Positions 1-8,567 of a DNA stretch of 64,000 nt are shown here, in pieces (positions within the stretch are counted from its first letter, which is position 1; each line of letters opens with the position of its first letter). The DNA is from Maribacter sp044594925 (GTDB lineage: Bacteria; Bacteroidota; Bacteroidia; Flavobacteriales; Flavobacteriaceae), in contig NZ_CP138991.1 of NCBI RefSeq assembly GCF_044594925.1, positions 1,240,001-1,304,000 on the forward strand, read 5' to 3'. A model generated the notes under the pieces. It was not told where the DNA came from. It saw only the letters and a program-made list of their open reading frames with translations, and made no database searches. The position numbers were made by a program, and so were the translations under genes.

Positions 1-1
1 T

Positions 2-919
2 TTCAGTCGTTTTAAAAGAAGGTTCGATTATATGAGAACGAACGATAGTGGACGTATGAGCCTTAAGGATTATAACACTGAAAATTTTTCGAGTATTTTC
101 ATTGACGATATTATGGCAAAGGCTCTATTTCCCGATATAGATGACAACCACTCCCCTGCATTGTTAAAAACTAACGTTTCTTTAAATTTTGAAAGTTCTA
201 ATGATGAAGTTAATTCGGAAAACGTGGTCGCAATGATAAAGGGGTCCGAAAAGCCAAATGAATATGTTGTCGTTTCTTCTCATTTAGACCATATCGGTAT
301 TACCGCTAACGGCGAAATAAATAACGGTGCGGACGATGATGGTTCCGGAACGGTAGCACTTCTCGAAATAGCAGAAGCATTTAAAAAAGCTAAAGACGCT
401 GGTAATGGACCAAGAAGATCAATAGTGTTTTTACATGTCACAGGAGAAGAAAAAGGACTTTTAGGCTCGCAATACTACGCCGATGTGGAACCCATTTTTC
501 CTTTGGACCAGACTGTAGCGAATTTAAACATTGATATGATCGGGAGAATAGACCCAAAAAGAGAAGGTGATAGAAATTACATTTACCTAATTGGATCAGA
601 TAAATTAAGTACAGAACTGCATGAACTATCTGAAGAAATGAATAAGAAATATGCAGATATAGAATTGGACTACACCTATAACGATGAGAACGACCCCAAT
701 CGTTTTTACTACAGAAGCGATCATTATAATTTTGCAAAGAATAATATTCCTATTATATTTTATTTTAACGGTACGCATGCCGATTATCATAAGCCCAGCG
801 ATACCCCGGATAAGATTAATTATGATTTATTACAGAATAGATCAAGGCTTATATTCCATACCGCTTGGGAGGTAGCTAATAGAGAAGAGCGTGTAATAGT
901 GGATAAAGCTGTGAAGTAA
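2..919 (+). CDS. M28-family zinc aminopeptidase-like peptidase (5' end outside window)
   Basis: This is the C-terminal part of an M28 metallopeptidase. The reading frame is open to the left edge, so the first visible ATG at 32 is internal and any signal peptide lies outside the window. The family's five zinc-ligand motifs appear in order: the His of SSHLDHIG, the Asp of NGADDDGSGT, the Glu pair of GEEKGLLGS, the Asp of NIDMIGR and the late His of THADYHKPSDT. M28 enzymes of Bacteroidota are usually secreted and remove N-terminal residues from peptides; the export and the substrate are inferred, not seen. A bidirectional terminator follows about 90 bp downstream. The catalytic core looks intact. 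Confidence 0.9.
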   Translation, partial: FSRFKRRFDYMRTNDSGRMSLKDYNTENFSSIFIDDIMAKALFPDIDDNHSPALLKTNVSLNFESSNDEVNSENVVAMIKGSEKPNEYVVVSSHLDHIGITANGEINNGADDDGSGTVALLEIAEAFKKAKDAGNGPRRSIVFLHVTGEEKGLLGSQYYADVEPIFPLDQTVANLNIDMIGRIDPKREGDRNYIYLIGSDKLSTELHELSEEMNKKYADIELDYTYNDENDPNRFYYRSDHYNFAKNNIPIIFYFNGTHADYHKPSDTPDKINYDLLQNRSRLIFHTAWEVANREERVIVDKAVK

Positions 920-1005
920 ATTGACCTTGGAGCAATCTCACTAGTTATTCCTAAGAAAGGAATAATTAAATTCTTGACAAACTTCAGGTCTGAAGTATTG
1001 TATAA

Positions 1006-1036
1006 AAAAAACCCGAACAAAATGTTCGGGTTTTTT
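1006..1036. terminator. Bidirectional intrinsic terminator
   Basis: A 14-bp perfect inverted repeat (arms 1006-1019 and 1023-1036, core CCCGAACA/TGTTCGGG) has a 3-nt AAA loop. It is flanked by A-runs and T-runs, so it can end the plus-strand M28 gene and the minus-strand tRNA-His. Confidence 0.9.
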
Positions 1037-1052
1037 ATTAAAACGCCTTTAG

Positions 1053-1127
1053 GGTGGAAGACCGGGTTCGAACCGGCGACCCTCGGTACCACAAACCGAT
1101 GCTCTAACCAGCTGAGCTACAACCACC
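1053..1127 (-). tRNA. tRNA-His (GTG)
   Basis: On the minus strand there is a complete cloverleaf: D stem GCTC/GAGC, anticodon stem TCGGT/ACCGA around the loop TTGTGGT (anticodon GTG), and T arm GCCGG-TTCGAAC-CCGGT. The extra 5' G (position -1, base 1127) opposite C73 is the hallmark of tRNA-His. No CCA is encoded. The acceptor stem is odd: G1-G7 reads GTGGTTG but the 3' strand reads CTTCCAC, leaving two adjacent U:U mismatches at 5:68 and 6:67. Confidence 0.93.
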
Positions 1128-1142
1128 ATATAATAGCGGTGG

Positions 1143-1175
1143 CAAAGGTAGATTTTTTTAAAGTATATTTCAAAA
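1143..1175 (-). promoter_or_regulatory. Promoter of tRNA-His
   Basis: Minus strand: -7 box TACCTTTG (complement of 1143-1150) matches the Bacteroidota consensus TAnnTTTG. A TTTTG -33 element (1171-1175) lies 20 bp upstream. The tRNA 5' end is about 16 nt downstream of the -7 box. Confidence 0.75.
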
Positions 1176-1276
1176 TAAAAGATGCTTTATTTAAAACATT
1201 ATTCTCGAAATAATTATCTACATTAGACGTAACCGAGACCAATAAGATTTAGAAATTTAACTTACAAGCACATCAA

Positions 1277-3331
1277 TTGATTTTAAAAAAAATATTTAAA
1301 TTCCAGATTTCGCTTTTTTATACGTTTCTCTTTGTAACCCTTACGCTATATGCTCAAGAAACTTCAAAGGATAGTTTAATTCAACAAATCAATACGATAA
1401 GAAATCAAGGTAGCCAGAGCTTACAAAGCAATACTTATGTTGATTTGTTAACAGAACTGGCTAAGAATTATAGATATAGAAACGCAGATAGTATAATACT
1501 ATTAGTAGACGAAGCTCTAAGCATTTCTTCTAAAACTAATTATGTCCATGGCAGGGCACTTGCATTACTAAGAAAAGCAGATTACTATTCCGATACGGGG
1601 AAAGAAGAGAAAGCCAATGAGTTTTACAGGAAGGCAGATAAACTAGCCACTCAATTCAGTTTCCCTAAACTCAAGGCAGAAATTTTAAAAAGTATTGCCA
1701 TCCACGAGTTTGTAAGTCAAAATCTCGAGCATACAGTCAAAGCCTCATATGAAGGTATAGAGATAGCTAATAGAAATAAATTCTATGAACTAGAAGCTAA
1801 ATTAAGGCATAATTTAGGGTATTGCTATAGTTATTATAAATTATATGATGAGGCACTTGTGGAATATATAATAGCTGATAGTCTTTGGAATTTAGCCAAG
1901 TCAGATTCATATCAGAAGGCTTCGACAATGGCTAACATTGCCCTGAACGCTATTGAAAAAGGAGATTTAAATCTAGGTAAAACATATAGTGAAAAAAGCA
2001 TAGCTATTCTTGAAAAACATAATAATCCGCTATGGCTATCCAGAGCGTATAGAACCCAATGCCGATATTTCATAAATAAACAAGATTACAAAACAGCATT
2101 GAACTGGATTAAAAAGTCCGATAGTATACTATCAAAACTATATAATCCAAGGGATCAAATGGAAATTGATTTAATACGTTCTACCATCCTTACCAATTTG
2201 GAGCATCTTAACGAAGCAAAAAAATATGCACTAAGCACGCTGGAATCAGCATTAAGTTTTAAGGATTCACTTTCACAAGCTAAATCGTATGATATTTTAG
2301 AAAAGATAGAAGGACATACTAAAAATGCCTACGCGTATCATCAAAAAAGTGAACAAATAAGAAGTTTATTGAATGAGAATGATAAAGTTCAGAATATTGC
2401 GCTCTTGAGGGCCAAAATGAACTTCGCAAAAGAAAAAGAAAAAATCAACCTGAAAAACTTAAAAAACACATTAACACAACAGAAGTATTTTCAATGGATA
2501 AGCGCAGCACTTCTTACAACAATTATCATAACATTAATCGTATACAAATCAAATAGAAAGGAAAAATTACTAAACAAAGAGCTTGAAGAAAAAACAAAAA
2601 TCCTTTTTGAAAATCAAACAGTCTTAAATCAAATTAATGATAATCAAGATAAGCTTTTTTCTATCGTTGGTCATGATTTAAGAGGTCCTATTGTCTCATT
2701 AAGAGAACTAGTTGATTTTACCTTAGAAAATAAATCAGGTAAAGAATATTTTACAAGATTTGCTCCTAAACTAAGATCAGATTTAGATCACATACACTTT
2801 ACTCTGGACAATCTCCTCAGCTGGGGACAATCACAGATGAAAGGAGCTACTACAAGCAGTGAAAAAATAAATATTAAAGAAGAATTTAGAACAATACATC
2901 AGTTCTGCCAAAAAACGCTAAATCAAAAAAAAATAATTCTAAAAAAAGAGCTATCCGAAGATTTAGAAGTGTGCTGTGATAGAAATCATTTCCATATAGT
3001 ATTCAGAAACTTAATTTGCAATGCCATTAAATTCACTGATGAACATGGCAAGGTCATTATAGAAGGGACGAAAGAAATAGATAATATCGTTATCAGTATA
3101 ACCGACAATGGTATCGGCATGTCCAAAGAAGTATTGAATAAGGTGTTCAATAGTTCAGAGCATTACTCAACCTTCGGAACTAATAACGAGAGAGGAACGG
3201 GGCTTGGCATAAAACTGTGTAAAGAAATGCTAAAAAGGAATAATGGTGCTATTTATACGGAGAGTAAGGTTAATTCAGGGACCACTATTTATGTTGTACT
3301 ACCAACAGCAGAGCTACGGCACTCTGCATAA
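1277..3331 (+). CDS. TPR-containing sensor histidine kinase, copy 1 of 3
   Basis: The start is taken as TTG at 1277, because it puts a signal-peptide-like segment (basic KK, hydrophobic stretch, then YAQ) at the N-terminus. Residues about 30-400 form a helical sensor of TPR-like repeats, probably periplasmic. One membrane helix lies near 406-425, followed by a short coiled coil. The kinase core has H466 in the H-box GHDLRGP, the N-box NLICNAIKFT near 577, the G1 box DNGIGMS near 610 and the G2 box GTGLGI near 640. It should autophosphorylate H466 in response to an unknown signal. No response regulator is nearby. Two closely similar kinases follow on the same strand, 3' neighbour first at 78-120 bp, so this is a tandem duplication array. 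Confidence 0.9.
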   Translation: MILKKIFKFQISLFYTFLFVTLTLYAQETSKDSLIQQINTIRNQGSQSLQSNTYVDLLTELAKNYRYRNADSIILLVDEALSISSKTNYVHGRALALLRKADYYSDTGKEEKANEFYRKADKLATQFSFPKLKAEILKSIAIHEFVSQNLEHTVKASYEGIEIANRNKFYELEAKLRHNLGYCYSYYKLYDEALVEYIIADSLWNLAKSDSYQKASTMANIALNAIEKGDLNLGKTYSEKSIAILEKHNNPLWLSRAYRTQCRYFINKQDYKTALNWIKKSDSILSKLYNPRDQMEIDLIRSTILTNLEHLNEAKKYALSTLESALSFKDSLSQAKSYDILEKIEGHTKNAYAYHQKSEQIRSLLNENDKVQNIALLRAKMNFAKEKEKINLKNLKNTLTQQKYFQWISAALLTTIIITLIVYKSNRKEKLLNKELEEKTKILFENQTVLNQINDNQDKLFSIVGHDLRGPIVSLRELVDFTLENKSGKEYFTRFAPKLRSDLDHIHFTLDNLLSWGQSQMKGATTSSEKINIKEEFRTIHQFCQKTLNQKKIILKKELSEDLEVCCDRNHFHIVFRNLICNAIKFTDEHGKVIIEGTKEIDNIVISITDNGIGMSKEVLNKVFNSSEHYSTFGTNNERGTGLGIKLCKEMLKRNNGAIYTESKVNSGTTIYVVLPTAELRHSA

Positions 3332-3451
3332 TTAGCTATTGTATAGCTTAAGAAGCATAATTTAATTTCCACTTGATTAGTTATTTGACTACTTTTAAGA
3401 ATAACCAAAGTGCTACTTTATATTGTAATATTTAGTAAATTAAATCAACTA

Positions 3452-5482
3452 TTGTATAAACTTCGTTTACTAATATTAGTTTTCTTTCATCTAACTCTTT
3501 TAGAGAGTTTTTCTCAAAACTCTAAAACAGATAGCCTGCGGGCTATTGTTAAGAATTATCGTTCCTCGGTACCAAATCACGAAAAAGATACAGTGTTCAT
3601 AAAACACTTACTCAAGCTTGGGAATAGTTTTGGTTATATTAAGTTAGATAGCATGCTTGCCTATGCTACGCTTTCTAATAAATTAAGTTTAAAAATTGAT
3701 TATCGCTACGGTATCATTGCTTCGAATAACCAAATTGGGAATTTTTATATGCTTAAAGGAGATTTCGAAAAAGCGAAAAAAATTCATTTGAAAAATTTAG
3801 AATCCGCAAAAACGAATAAGGAATTTAGACTTGTTACAGACAGTTACAATTCTATATCTTATATACATGTAAGAAATAATGACTATCCAAAAGCTTATAA
3901 GACTTCATTAGAGGCTCTAGATTTTGCTTACGAACATGAAGATTACGAAAATGCAATAAAAATGAATTTGAATATCGGCGTCATGTTTTCATTGCTTAAA
4001 GACTATGAAAATTCGTTACGTTATTTTAAAGAATGTTTGAAGTATCAAGAAGTTTATAATATAAGAGTAAATGAGGGTATGGTGCAAGCCAATATGGGGT
4101 ATTCCTATTTCCACCTAAAGCAATATCAAAAAGGATTACAACATTTAAATAAAGCCCTAAAAATTTTTAAAAAGTCCCAAATCCCACAATGGAAAGCCTT
4201 TATCTATGTTACCATGGGTCAAATCTATTTTGAAAAAAAAGACCTAGAAAAGGCACTTGACTTTTTCAAGAAAGCGGAAACACAACATAAACAGATTGAG
4301 GATAAAAAAGGAACTGTTGACATGAAAATAGGGCTGGCAAATACTTATTTTGTATTAGGTCAGTCAGAATTAGCCGAACAATACGCTGAAAAAGCAAAAA
4401 TTTTTGCTGAAGAGCATAAATATTTAGAGGGTCTTCTAGGATCATCGGAAATATTATATAAATTAAATAAGGATAGTGGTGATTTTAAAGAATCACTTGT
4501 TCATTTAGAATATGCGCGTAAAATTGGAGATTCTATCTCTTTTGAAAAAAACAAGAATATTCTATTGATGGACGAGGCTAGGCTTAACTATGAAAAAGAA
4601 AAGGATAATATTAAAGCCTTAGCAGACAATACCATAGCTGAACAAAAAAAGTATGTTGCATGGGCGTTAATTGGTTTATTTATGGCCGTATCGGCTTTTT
4701 TAATAATATTTAAATCAAACAGCACAGCTAAACATTTAAATAGAAAACTTGCCGAACAAACAAAGATTCTCTCGCAGAGTCAAAAGAACCTTAATCAAAT
4801 TAATAAAAATCAAGAAAAATTATTTTCTATTGTTGGACATGACCTACGCGGACCAATTGTATCTCTCAAGGAGCTTGTTGGACTTAGTCTAGAGCATGAT
4901 TCGGGAAAAGATTATTTCCTACGCTTTGCACCTAAATTAAAAAAAAGCCTGGATCACATTCATTTTATGTTAGACAATCTTTTGAACTGGGGCCAAGCAC
5001 AGATGAGAGGAGCTACTATAAACACTGAGGTTGTAAATGTGAAGGTAGAAATAAGAGAAATTCATAAGTTGTTTGAAAAAAACATAAAAGAAAAGAACAT
5101 CGCTTTTCTAAATAATATAAGAGAAGAAACTAAAGTACATTGCGATTTAAATCATTTTAGTATCATATTTAGAAATTTAATAAGTAACGCTATAAAATTT
5201 ACACCAGAAAATGGAACTATTGAAATAGATACCATAAAAGTCGATAACAAGATTAAAATCGTCTTGAAAGATAATGGAGTTGGTATGAGCAAAGAAACTT
5301 TAGACAAAATATTCGATAACTCAGAACATTATACCACTTTCGGCACTAATAATGAAAGAGGAACGGGCATTGGTTTACTATTATCTAAGGAAATGATAGA
5401 GAAGAATAATGGTAGTATTCACGTAGCGAGTACAATCGGAAAAGGAAGTGAATTTACAATTAATTTACCACTGTTCAATTAA
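3452..5482 (+). CDS. TPR-containing sensor histidine kinase, copy 2 of 3
   Basis: This is a paralogue of the preceding kinase with the same layout. The start chosen is TTG 3452, because it begins a clean signal peptide (basic YKLR, hydrophobic stretch, then SFSQ) aligned with that of copy 1. An in-frame GTG at 3410 would add 14 residues. TPR-like repeats fill about residues 30-390, and a membrane helix lies near 401-421. H463 sits in GHDLRGP, followed by the N-box NLISNAIKFT, G1 DNGVGMS and G2 GTGIGL. The segment EHYxTFGTNNERGTG is shared with copy 1, showing recent common ancestry. The partner regulator and the stimulus are unknown. Confidence 0.9.
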   Translation: MYKLRLLILVFFHLTLLESFSQNSKTDSLRAIVKNYRSSVPNHEKDTVFIKHLLKLGNSFGYIKLDSMLAYATLSNKLSLKIDYRYGIIASNNQIGNFYMLKGDFEKAKKIHLKNLESAKTNKEFRLVTDSYNSISYIHVRNNDYPKAYKTSLEALDFAYEHEDYENAIKMNLNIGVMFSLLKDYENSLRYFKECLKYQEVYNIRVNEGMVQANMGYSYFHLKQYQKGLQHLNKALKIFKKSQIPQWKAFIYVTMGQIYFEKKDLEKALDFFKKAETQHKQIEDKKGTVDMKIGLANTYFVLGQSELAEQYAEKAKIFAEEHKYLEGLLGSSEILYKLNKDSGDFKESLVHLEYARKIGDSISFEKNKNILLMDEARLNYEKEKDNIKALADNTIAEQKKYVAWALIGLFMAVSAFLIIFKSNSTAKHLNRKLAEQTKILSQSQKNLNQINKNQEKLFSIVGHDLRGPIVSLKELVGLSLEHDSGKDYFLRFAPKLKKSLDHIHFMLDNLLNWGQAQMRGATINTEVVNVKVEIREIHKLFEKNIKEKNIAFLNNIREETKVHCDLNHFSIIFRNLISNAIKFTPENGTIEIDTIKVDNKIKIVLKDNGVGMSKETLDKIFDNSEHYTTFGTNNERGTGIGLLLSKEMIEKNNGSIHVASTIGKGSEFTINLPLFN

Positions 5483-5585
5483 AATTAACTTTATCTATGT
5501 TTAAGATAATTCCTTAAAATTTAGCTGAATTGAATTCTATTTAGATAATCATAAAAGCTTATAACACAGCAGATAAATAGCTAAA

Positions 5586-5616
5586 TTATCGATGAAATAC
5601 CTAATAGTGTCGATAA
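5586..5616. repeat. Inverted repeat upstream of the third kinase
   Basis: TTATCGA (5586-5592) and TCGATAA (5610-5616) form a perfect 7-bp dyad with a 17-nt spacer, about 90 bp before the kinase start. It has no T-run, so it is not a terminator. It could be a regulator site, but chance is possible in AT-rich DNA. The rest of the 5483-5706 gap shows nothing else clear. Confidence 0.3.
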
Positions 5617-5706
5617 AACACACAAAAATTGACGTTTCACAACATTAATTACCTCTTGAGAAGAAACTAGCACTAATTTTATTTCCCATAATAGATTTTG
5701 GAAACC

Positions 5707-7794
5707 ATGCTAGCCAAATATGATTCCTTGACCAGAGAGGTCTTAAACAAGATACAGCGCATAATACTTTTAATGCTAGTATTGATGACCATTAATATTA
5801 ATTCACAAGACAATCCGCGTGATAGTATTAGGGACCACATCATAAAGCTTCAAAAGAGTAAAGGTGCCAATAGCACCGATACCCTTTATATTAATTCACT
5901 TTTAGAGTTAGGTATTGCCCAACGGTATTACCAGTTAGATAGTTTACTTATACTCTCCAAACAGGCATTGGAACTAAGTAAAAAAGCCGAATACCAATTC
6001 GGAATAGCGGAAGCGCACTCAGGAATGGCAACATTTTACTCGGACAGAGGTAAACACAAAGAAGCTATTAAGAACTTTAAAAAAGCTTTAGAAATAGCAC
6101 AAGATCTCAATGATACAGATTTAAAGCTGTCCATGCTAAATGATTTAGCTGGAGAATATGGTTATCAGGGAAATTACGCCTTAGCTCTAAAAGAATACTT
6201 AAGAGCTATTGAACTTTCAGAACTAGTAGATAACAAACATGTTTTGTCTATTATTAATGAAAATATTGCCAATCTTTATATTTCTCAAAAAGACTTTAAA
6301 CAAGCAATGCTCTTTTATAAAAAAGTAAAATCCTTAAACGCAGAAATTGGAAATCCTGTTTTTACGGCAGAAACAATGAGTAATATGGCTTCTGCCTATG
6401 CGGATATGGGGGAATTAGATCATGCAATGTTCAATGCAAATAGTGCAATACGCATATTTGAAGATGAAAGAATAATGGATTGGCTAGCATACGCTTATGA
6501 GACAAAAGGTAAGACTTACCTAAAACAAAAGAAGTACACATGGGCCATGTATTGGTATAAACAAAGTGAATTACTGCATAAGGATTTAAATGATGAAAGG
6601 TCAGAAATACCACTGCTAAATGGAATGGCAGAGGCAAGTCTTCATATGAAAAAGGATAGTATAGCAGAAGTGTACGCCCATAGAGCTCATGAACTCTCCA
6701 AAAAAATAGAAGATATTGCCGGCACAAAAGATTGTGCCAAAACACTCTACAATATCTATAAGAATAAAGGAGACTATGCTACGGCTTTAGAATACCACGA
6801 ACTTTTTCAAAAAATAAGTGACACCCTAAATAGAAAAGAAAATAAAAAAGGGTTGACCATGCTCAAAACCAAAATTGAATATGACCAACAAAAGGAACAG
6901 TTGATTTTGGAAAACGAGAAAGCCTTGGCAAAACAAAAAAATTATGTCTATGCAGCCTTTTTTATATTATTCATCTTTTTAGGTATAACAATATTGGTTA
7001 GAAGAAATGAAAAAATTCAAAAGAAATTAAACAAGGAACTCATCTCTAAGAAAACAGATTTGGAAAAGAAAGAGGAACACCTAAAAGATGCCAATCTAAC
7101 AAAAGATAAACTATTTTCTATCATTGGACATGACCTTAGAGGACCAATAGGAGCCTTTCAAGGTTTAATGAAACTTTTTAAGGAAGGAGAAATGTCTAAA
7201 GAAGAATTTTTAGAATTTGTTCCAAAGTTAAAATCGGACATTGATCATATCGCGTTCACCCTAAATAATTTACTTTCATGGGGACAAACACAAATGGATG
7301 GTTCCGTTACCAAACCAGCAGTAACCTCCTTGGAAAGTATCGTAGAAGAAAACATCGCTTTACTTTCTGAAATTGCCAATAGTAAATCTATAAAGCTAAT
7401 TAATAGAATAAAAGCCAATACATTAACATGGGTAGATACAAATCAAATAGATATTGTTATACGGAATTTAATAAGTAATGCACTAAAGTTTACCCCTGAG
7501 AAAGGAATGGTTACCATTGGAGCTGTTGAAAAATCCAAATATTGGGAAATTTATGTGAGAGATAATGGTGTTGGAATGAATGAGGAAACCTTAGGTAAAA
7601 TTTTCAATAAAAGTTCAAATCATACGACGTACGGAACAAATGACGAAAAAGGAACAGGATTAGGGTTATCATTATGCAAGGAAATGGTAGAAAAAAACAA
7701 AGGTATTATTTGGGTAGATAGTGCCATAAATAAGGGCTCCAGTTTCTACTTCACTGTTCCAAAAGCCCAAAAAGAATATAAAATAACTGCTTAG
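5707..7794 (+). CDS. TPR-containing sensor histidine kinase, copy 3 of 3
   Basis: This is the third and most divergent member of the array, with the same domain order: N-terminal hydrophobic segment ending ININSQ, TPR-like repeats to about residue 400, membrane helix near 413-432, coiled coil, and a kinase core with H475 in GHDLRGP, N-box NLISNALKFT, G1 DNGVGMN and G2 GTGLGLSL. ATG 5707 is preferred to the in-frame TTG at 5698. It leaves a rather long basic n-region (about 18 residues) before the hydrophobic stretch. The gene ends in a 4-bp overlap with the convergent bshB1 gene (shared TTAG). It sits 224 bp after copy 2, with a dyad in the gap, and may have its own promoter. Confidence 0.9.
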   Translation: MLAKYDSLTREVLNKIQRIILLMLVLMTININSQDNPRDSIRDHIIKLQKSKGANSTDTLYINSLLELGIAQRYYQLDSLLILSKQALELSKKAEYQFGIAEAHSGMATFYSDRGKHKEAIKNFKKALEIAQDLNDTDLKLSMLNDLAGEYGYQGNYALALKEYLRAIELSELVDNKHVLSIINENIANLYISQKDFKQAMLFYKKVKSLNAEIGNPVFTAETMSNMASAYADMGELDHAMFNANSAIRIFEDERIMDWLAYAYETKGKTYLKQKKYTWAMYWYKQSELLHKDLNDERSEIPLLNGMAEASLHMKKDSIAEVYAHRAHELSKKIEDIAGTKDCAKTLYNIYKNKGDYATALEYHELFQKISDTLNRKENKKGLTMLKTKIEYDQQKEQLILENEKALAKQKNYVYAAFFILFIFLGITILVRRNEKIQKKLNKELISKKTDLEKKEEHLKDANLTKDKLFSIIGHDLRGPIGAFQGLMKLFKEGEMSKEEFLEFVPKLKSDIDHIAFTLNNLLSWGQTQMDGSVTKPAVTSLESIVEENIALLSEIANSKSIKLINRIKANTLTWVDTNQIDIVIRNLISNALKFTPEKGMVTIGAVEKSKYWEIYVRDNGVGMNEETLGKIFNKSSNHTTYGTNDEKGTGLGLSLCKEMVEKNKGIIWVDSAINKGSSFYFTVPKAQKEYKITA

Positions 7795-8507
7795 ATGATA
7801 TCGCTCAAAGAATCTACTGCTATCATTCTTTCAACATTAAATCCTTCTGCATAGTCTTTTCCAATTAATCTTCCCATATCCTGTGCTCTATACCGCACAC
7901 TTTCAATAAAGGTTTTACTGCTAATAGGGGTTTCGGGTTCATCACTATTTGGATCATGAAATTGCGAGTTATAAGCAAGAATAGCTTCGGTCTTTTTATC
8001 CATAAAACCGCTGATATCTACCACAAAGTCCGGGACCAAGTTCTTCCATTGTATATAATGATATACTAGCTTTGGCCTCCAAGGGTTTTGAACTTCGTCC
8101 ATTAAAATGGTTTCAATTTTTATCAGACCACTTAAAAAGCAAGAATCACTGACTAACTTACTTCCTTTTCCATGGTCTATATGACGGTCATCAATCGCAT
8201 TGCATAGTACAATTTCTGGACGGTATTTCCGTACCATTTTAATCACCTCTAATTGATGCGCTTCATCATTGATGAAAAAACCATCTCTAAACTTAAGGTT
8301 TTCCCTGACTTCAATTTTAAGAATTTCACCAGCAGCAGCAGCTTCTTTATCTCTTATCTCGGCGGATCCGCGAGTTCCAAGTTCTCCTCTTGTCAAATCA
8401 ATGATACCAACTTTTTTTCCTTTGGCTACCTCCTTGGCAATAGTACCTCCCGCACCCAACTCAGCGTCATCAGGATGCGCACCAAATACTAGTATGTCTA
8501 ATTTCAT
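7791..8507 (-). CDS. bshB1: Bacillithiol biosynthesis deacetylase BshB1
   Basis: At 238 residues this is a full-length LmbE/PIG-L-fold zinc deacetylase. It has AHPDDAELG at residues 10-18 (ligands H11 and D14) and HIDH at 109-112 (third ligand H112). The segment DLTRGELGTRG is typical of the BshB1 branch. The family removes the acetyl group from N-acetylglucosaminyl malate in bacillithiol synthesis, in the cytoplasm; there is no signal peptide. No other bsh gene is in the window. It lies 60 bp downstream of a PLP enzyme of sulfur amino-acid metabolism on the same strand, a plausible link through cysteine supply. Its stop codon overlaps that of the convergent kinase. Confidence 0.93.
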   Translation of the reverse strand: MKLDILVFGAHPDDAELGAGGTIAKEVAKGKKVGIIDLTRGELGTRGSAEIRDKEAAAAGEILKIEVRENLKFRDGFFINDEAHQLEVIKMVRKYRPEIVLCNAIDDRHIDHGKGSKLVSDSCFLSGLIKIETILMDEVQNPWRPKLVYHYIQWKNLVPDFVVDISGFMDKKTEAILAYNSQFHDPNSDEPETPISSKTFIESVRYRAQDMGRLIGKDYAEGFNVERMIAVDSLSDII

Positions 8508-8567
8508 TTCGATAAAATAATATGCTATAAATCCTTTGTCCGTTTTTTGGATGAAAATTACAACGAG

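Noticed and set aside
974..1213. 79-residue plus-strand open frame across the tRNA region
   Set aside because: It runs through the terminator and the tRNA-His gene in the antisense direction; the RNA features explain this sequence.
3334..3348. AGCTAT-TGT-ATAGCT hairpin after the first kinase
   Set aside because: Only 6 bp and no T-run; too weak to call a terminator.
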